Assembly: GCF_017811755.1 (NCBI RefSeq)
Contig: NZ_JADDJF010000006.1
Coordinates: forward strand, 94,210-158,209
DNA: 64,000 bases
Direction: 5' to 3'
From: Pararhodobacter sp. SW119
GTDB taxonomy: Bacteria > Pseudomonadota > Alphaproteobacteria > Rhodobacterales > Rhodobacteraceae
A program made the translations under genes and the position numbers. The notes beneath the pieces were generated by a model. It worked only from the letters and a program-made list of their open reading frames with translations, ran no database searches and was not told the DNA's origin. Below are positions 61,290 through 64,000 of the stretch, in pieces. Positions within the stretch are counted from its first letter, which is position 1. The number at the start of each line of letters is the position of its first letter.

Positions 61290-61311
61290 AAACCGGGTCA
61301 CGCCCCGGTTT
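61290..61311 (+). terminator. Hairpin after the methyltransferase gene
   Basis: AAACCGGG (61290-61297) and CCCGGTTT (61304-61311) form an 8-bp stem with a 6-base loop, ending in TTT then CCC. It probably terminates the methyltransferase transcript before the next unit. Confidence 0.5.
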
Positions 61312-61351
61312 CCCACCGCCCGCGTGCGGTCCGGCGGAAGCCAGAAAAGTC

Positions 61352-61381
61352 TTGACCTGCGCCGCGCGCCTCGCGCCTACT
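61352..61381 (+). promoter_or_regulatory. Possible promoter of the ExbBD/TonB-like operon
   Basis: TTGACC (61352-61357) is a good -35 hexamer; CCTACT (61376-61381) 18 bp later is a weak -10 candidate. The leader to the ATG at 61465 would be about 75 nt. Confidence 0.3.
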
Positions 61382-61464
61382 GGCATGATCCGCCGGTCGT
61401 GCGCGACCGGAACGCCCCGGCTGCGGCCGCAGGCTGGACTTGCCCGGACAGAGCGGAGGAAGGC

Positions 61465-61902
61465 ATGGATTTTCGTACTCTCGGGGCGCGCGCCGCGGCG
61501 CTGGCTGCCGCGCTGACCCTTGCGCTGGCCGCGCCCGCCGCGGCCGAGCCCGGCCGCCTGACCATCGAGCTGAACAAGTTCGAGGAGACCGAGGACGCAG
61601 GCTGCCGCGCCTTCTTCCTCTTTCGCAACGAGACCGAACTGACCCTTGCGGGTTTCGAGATGTCGCTGGCGATCCTCGACCGACAGGGCGTCATCGACCG
61701 GCTTCTGACCATCGACGCCGCGCCCCTGCCGGCGGCGCGCACGACGCTGAAGCTGTTCGAGATCCCGGGAACGCGCTGCGACGCGATTTCGGAGATCCTG
61801 CTGCACGACCTGCCCTCCTGCCAGCCGCAGAACGCCGACGAGATGGACTGCTTTCCGTTGCTCGACCTGGTCAGCCGGACCGGCGCGGCGATGGTGAACT
61901 AG
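61465..61902 (+). CDS. Small secreted protein of unknown function, upstream of exbB
   Basis: Protein of 145 residues with a clear signal peptide (MDFRTLGARAAALAAALTLALAAPAAA). The mature part LTIELNKFEETEDAGCRAFFLFRNETELTLAGFEMSLAILDRQGVIDRLLTID has a beta-sandwich-like pattern and four cysteines that could form two disulfides. GGAGGAAGG precedes the ATG at 61465. It ends seven bases before the ExbB-like gene, so it is probably a periplasmic part of that energised system. I do not recognise a named family. Confidence 0.8.
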   Translation: MDFRTLGARAAALAAALTLALAAPAAAEPGRLTIELNKFEETEDAGCRAFFLFRNETELTLAGFEMSLAILDRQGVIDRLLTIDAAPLPAARTTLKLFEIPGTRCDAISEILLHDLPSCQPQNADEMDCFPLLDLVSRTGAAMVN

Positions 61903-61909
61903 GCCCGCC

Positions 61910-62548
61910 GTGACCGACCTGCTGGGCATCATCGACGCAGGCGGCCCGGTCATCGTGGTGCTGCTGGCGCTGTCGCTTCTGTCGCTGACGCTGATCGCGG
62001 CCAAGCTGATCCAGCTGCGCGGCGTGCGCGCCGGCAGCGGTCAGCGCGACGCCGCCCTGAAGCAATGGCTGGCCGGCGAACGAGACGCCGCGCGCGCCAA
62101 GCTTGCCGCCGGCACCGCGCCTGCCGACCGCGTGACCGGCACGGTGATGGACCGCCTGCTGGCCGGAACCCCGCCCCCCGCGGTCGAGGCCGAGGCCGAG
62201 ATCCTCGGCAACCAGGAACTGGAGGCGATGAACCGCCATATCCGCGTGCTGGAACTGGTGGCGATGATCAGCCCGCTCCTGGGCCTCCTGGGCACGGTGC
62301 TGGGGATGATCGAATCCTTCCAGCAGCTCGACCTCGCCGGCGGCTCGGCCAATGCCTCGGTGCTGGCCGGCGGGATCTGGCGGGCGCTTCTGACCACCGC
62401 GGCGGGGCTGCTGGTGGCGATCCCGGCGGCGGCGGCGGCGGCGCTCTTCTCCACCCGGATCGAGGGCGCGGCGCAGTCGATCGAGCGCACGGTCGGCCAG
62501 CTTCTGGTGATCGAGCGGGCCCGGGTGGACGCCGGGCCGCGGGGCTGA
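61910..62548 (+). CDS. exbB: MotA/TolQ/ExbB proton channel family protein
   Basis: Inner-membrane proton channel subunit of 212 residues with three membrane helices: GGPVIVVLLALSLLSLTLIAAKLI, LELVAMISPLLGLLGTVLGMIESF (the conserved helix with the LGLLGTVxGM motif) and AGGIWRALLTTAAGLLVAIPAAAAAALF. It uses the proton gradient together with the two ExbD-like proteins to drive a TonB/TolA-like transducer. Start is GTG at 61910. Confidence 0.92.
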   Translation: MTDLLGIIDAGGPVIVVLLALSLLSLTLIAAKLIQLRGVRAGSGQRDAALKQWLAGERDAARAKLAAGTAPADRVTGTVMDRLLAGTPPPAVEAEAEILGNQELEAMNRHIRVLELVAMISPLLGLLGTVLGMIESFQQLDLAGGSANASVLAGGIWRALLTTAAGLLVAIPAAAAAALFSTRIEGAAQSIERTVGQLLVIERARVDAGPRG

Positions 62549-62551
62549 GCG

Positions 62552-62974
62552 GTGCGGCTGGCCGCGATCCGTCCGACGCCGGCGCTGATCTCGCTGGTGC
62601 CGCTGGTCGATGTGCTGCTGATCATGCTGGTCTTCTTCATGGTCACCTCGACCTACCTCGACCTCGACGTGATCCCCGCCGCCGAGCGCGCCGAGGACGC
62701 CGCCGCCCCCGCACCCGCCACCGCACCGGGCAGCCCGACGATGCTGCTGATCCGGCTTGCGCCCGATGGCGCGGTCTGGCTGCGCGGCCAGCGGCTGGAC
62801 CCGCCGGGGCTGCGCGCCGCGCTCGACGCGCACCGCCAGGCCGGGCCTGAGGCCGCGGTCAGCCTGCTGGCCTCGCCCCGGGCCGATATGCAGGCGTTGG
62901 TCGGCGTGCTCGATGCCGCGGCCGCGGCCGGCCTGACCCGTCTGCGTATCCTGCGCACCGAGGAGGCGCCATGA
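62552..62974 (+). CDS. exbD: ExbD/TolR family protein, first copy
   Basis: Protein of 140 residues: one N-terminal membrane helix (LISLVPLVDVLLIMLVFFMVTS) with the conserved proton-path Asp in PLVDVLLIML, and a periplasmic domain with LLIRLAPDGAVWLRGQRLDPPGLRAAL, typical of ExbD/TolR. GTG start. It overlaps the second copy by four bases. Confidence 0.92.
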   Translation: MRLAAIRPTPALISLVPLVDVLLIMLVFFMVTSTYLDLDVIPAAERAEDAAAPAPATAPGSPTMLLIRLAPDGAVWLRGQRLDPPGLRAALDAHRQAGPEAAVSLLASPRADMQALVGVLDAAAAAGLTRLRILRTEEAP

Positions 62975-63375
62975 ACCTGCGCCGCCCGCCCCCCCGCACC
63001 CCGGCCGAAACCATCGTCGCCATGATCGACGTGGTCTTCTTCCTTCTGGTCTTCTTCATGCTGATCGGCCGGATGGACGCGACCGCGCCCTTCGCGGTCA
63101 TCCCCCCCCTGGGCCTGAGCGGCGAGGACCTGCCCGCCGGCGGCACCCTTGTCGCCATCGACGAAAGCGGGCGCCACGCGCTCGACGGGGTGGAGATGCC
63201 GGCCGACGCGATCGTCGCGGAACTGGCCCGGCGCGCGGGCGAAACCGGCGCCACGCCCGTCCGCGTCAACGCCGACCGCGCCGCGCCGCTGGGGCAGGTG
63301 CTGCCGTTTCTGGCCCGGCTGGAAGCGGCGGGCCTGCGCGACATCGGCCTGGTCGTCACGCCCAACCCGCCATGA
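62971..63375 (+). CDS. exbD: ExbD/TolR family protein, second copy
   Basis: Protein of 134 residues with the conserved membrane Asp in ETIVAMIDVVFFLLVFFMLIG and the periplasmic fold (VRVNADRAAPLGQVLPFLARLEAAGLRDIGLVV). Two ExbD proteins per ExbB occur in some TonB systems and in heteromeric Tol/Mot-like motors. It overlaps its neighbours at both ends by four bases (ATGA). Confidence 0.92.
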   Translation: MNLRRPPPRTPAETIVAMIDVVFFLLVFFMLIGRMDATAPFAVIPPLGLSGEDLPAGGTLVAIDESGRHALDGVEMPADAIVAELARRAGETGATPVRVNADRAAPLGQVLPFLARLEAAGLRDIGLVVTPNPP

Positions 63376-64000
63376 GGGGGGCCGCCGCGCAGTGGGGGCT
63401 GGCCGGACTGGCCTCGGTGCTGGCGCATCTGGGCGTCGCCGCCGCGCTGGCGTTGACGCTGCGGCCGGACCCGGTGCCGCCCGAGCCTTCGCCGCAGGCG
63501 CGGTTCGATCTCTCGGCCGAACCCGTCGCGCAGGTCGCAGCGCAACCGCGCGCGGCCGAAGGCACCCCCGCGCCCGAGGGCCAGGCCGACGCCGCGCAAC
63601 TGGCCGCCGGCGTCGTGCCCACCGGCCGCGCCACCCCTGTGCCACCACCCACCGGCCGGGCCGCACCCGTTCCGCCGCCCACCACCTCCGCGTTGACAAC
63701 CCCGGCCGAGGGCGAAACGATGGCCGGAGCCCCGCCGCCCGCCGACCGGGTGCGCCCGGCCTCGACCGACACCCCCACGCTTGCGCCCGCCCCGCCGCAG
63801 GGCGACGCCGCGCAGGCCGCCGCACCGCCCGCCGAACCCGCGCCGGCCGTGACCGGCGCGGCACAGGCGCTGGCCAGCACCGCCACCGAGGCACCGCGCC
63901 TGACCGCGACCGCAGGCGCAGCGACCGCCGATCGGATGCGCGCGGCATCAGCCGACAGCCCCACGCTTGCCCCGGCCGCACCCCCGGGCGACGTCGCGCA
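63372..64000 (+). CDS. TonB-like energy transducer, N-terminal part (cut by window edge)
   Basis: The reading frame starts at an ATG overlapping the second exbD stop and stays open to the window end (209 codons). The N-terminal membrane helix LAGLASVLAHLGVAAALALTL has the S-x-x-x-H pattern of the TonB helix (Ser16/His20 in E. coli), which docks to ExbBD. A long Pro/Ala/Thr-rich spacer follows, as in TonB. Two near copies of ADRVRPASTDTPTLAPAP lie in it, 186 bp apart. The C-terminal domain, which would prove the family, is outside the window. Confidence 0.65.
   Translation, partial: MRGAAAQWGLAGLASVLAHLGVAAALALTLRPDPVPPEPSPQARFDLSAEPVAQVAAQPRAAEGTPAPEGQADAAQLAAGVVPTGRATPVPPPTGRAAPVPPPTTSALTTPAEGETMAGAPPPADRVRPASTDTPTLAPAPPQGDAAQAAAPPAEPAPAVTGAAQALASTATEAPRLTATAGAATADRMRAASADSPTLAPAAPPGDVA

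Overview
The window is high-GC DNA from an alphaproteobacterium, almost certainly a member of the Rhodobacteraceae (Rhodobacterales); the genus cannot be fixed from sequence alone. The grounds are a phaZ / phaC-phaP-phaR polyhydroxyalkanoate (PHA) cluster with CTGC-N3-GCAG PhaR sites, a dispersed hisB-hisH...hisA...hisF-hisE order, family-typical small proteins (DUF1244, DUF302, DUF2147, DUF1330), many ATGA/GTGA gene overlaps, and frequent GTG starts. No rRNA, tRNA, IS, prophage or CRISPR array is visible. Most of the window is ordinary chromosomal backbone.

Layout. 1-4.1 kb (minus): an SDR oxidoreductase cut by the left edge and a phnD-phnC-phnE-phnE phosphonate-type ABC importer with an operator-rich promoter. 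4.3-10.8 kb (minus): a six-gene acyl-CoA operon (thiolase, two acyl-CoA dehydrogenases, hotdog thioesterase, nitronate monooxygenase, acyl-CoA synthetase). 11.3-20.0 kb (plus): a FadR-type regulator, a complete peptide-type ABC importer, a cytoplasmic gamma-glutamyltransferase and a DUF1028 protein, which together look like a peptide or gamma-glutamyl compound scavenging operon. 20.3-23.7 kb: guanine deaminase (minus), then the MgtE Mg2+ transporter and 5-formyl-THF cyclo-ligase (plus). 23.8-28.4 kb: the PHA cluster. 28.5-36.2 kb: DUF1244, pyk, rpmI-rplT, rpiA, gor, hflK-hflC and a small membrane protein. 36.2-44.6 kb: a LysR regulator divergent from a four-gene one-carbon operon (two FAD/GcvT-type N-methyl amine dehydrogenases, a homocysteine methyltransferase and a pyrrolysine-free MttB homologue), probably for stepwise demethylation of glycine betaine or related compounds. 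44.8-49.9 kb: his genes on the minus strand, with a glutaminase coupled to hisH and two small secreted proteins on the plus strand. 49.9-59.4 kb (minus): DUF1330, a two-partner secretion exoprotein with its outer-membrane transporter, and a caspase-like Sel1 protein. 59.6-64 kb (plus): a methyltransferase with a regulatory domain, then a small secreted protein, ExbB, two ExbD and a TonB-like protein cut by the right edge.

The most novel signal is a non-coding element present four times: a perfect or near-perfect 18-20 bp palindrome of changing sequence (half-site TGYNCA), then GCAA, then the nearly invariant box GTTAACCGCAATGAAA. The distance from palindrome centre to box is exactly 47 bp in every copy. 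All copies lie in the three junctions DUF1028/guaD, fau/phaZ and MttB-like/hisE, where genes converge. I cannot match it to a described family.
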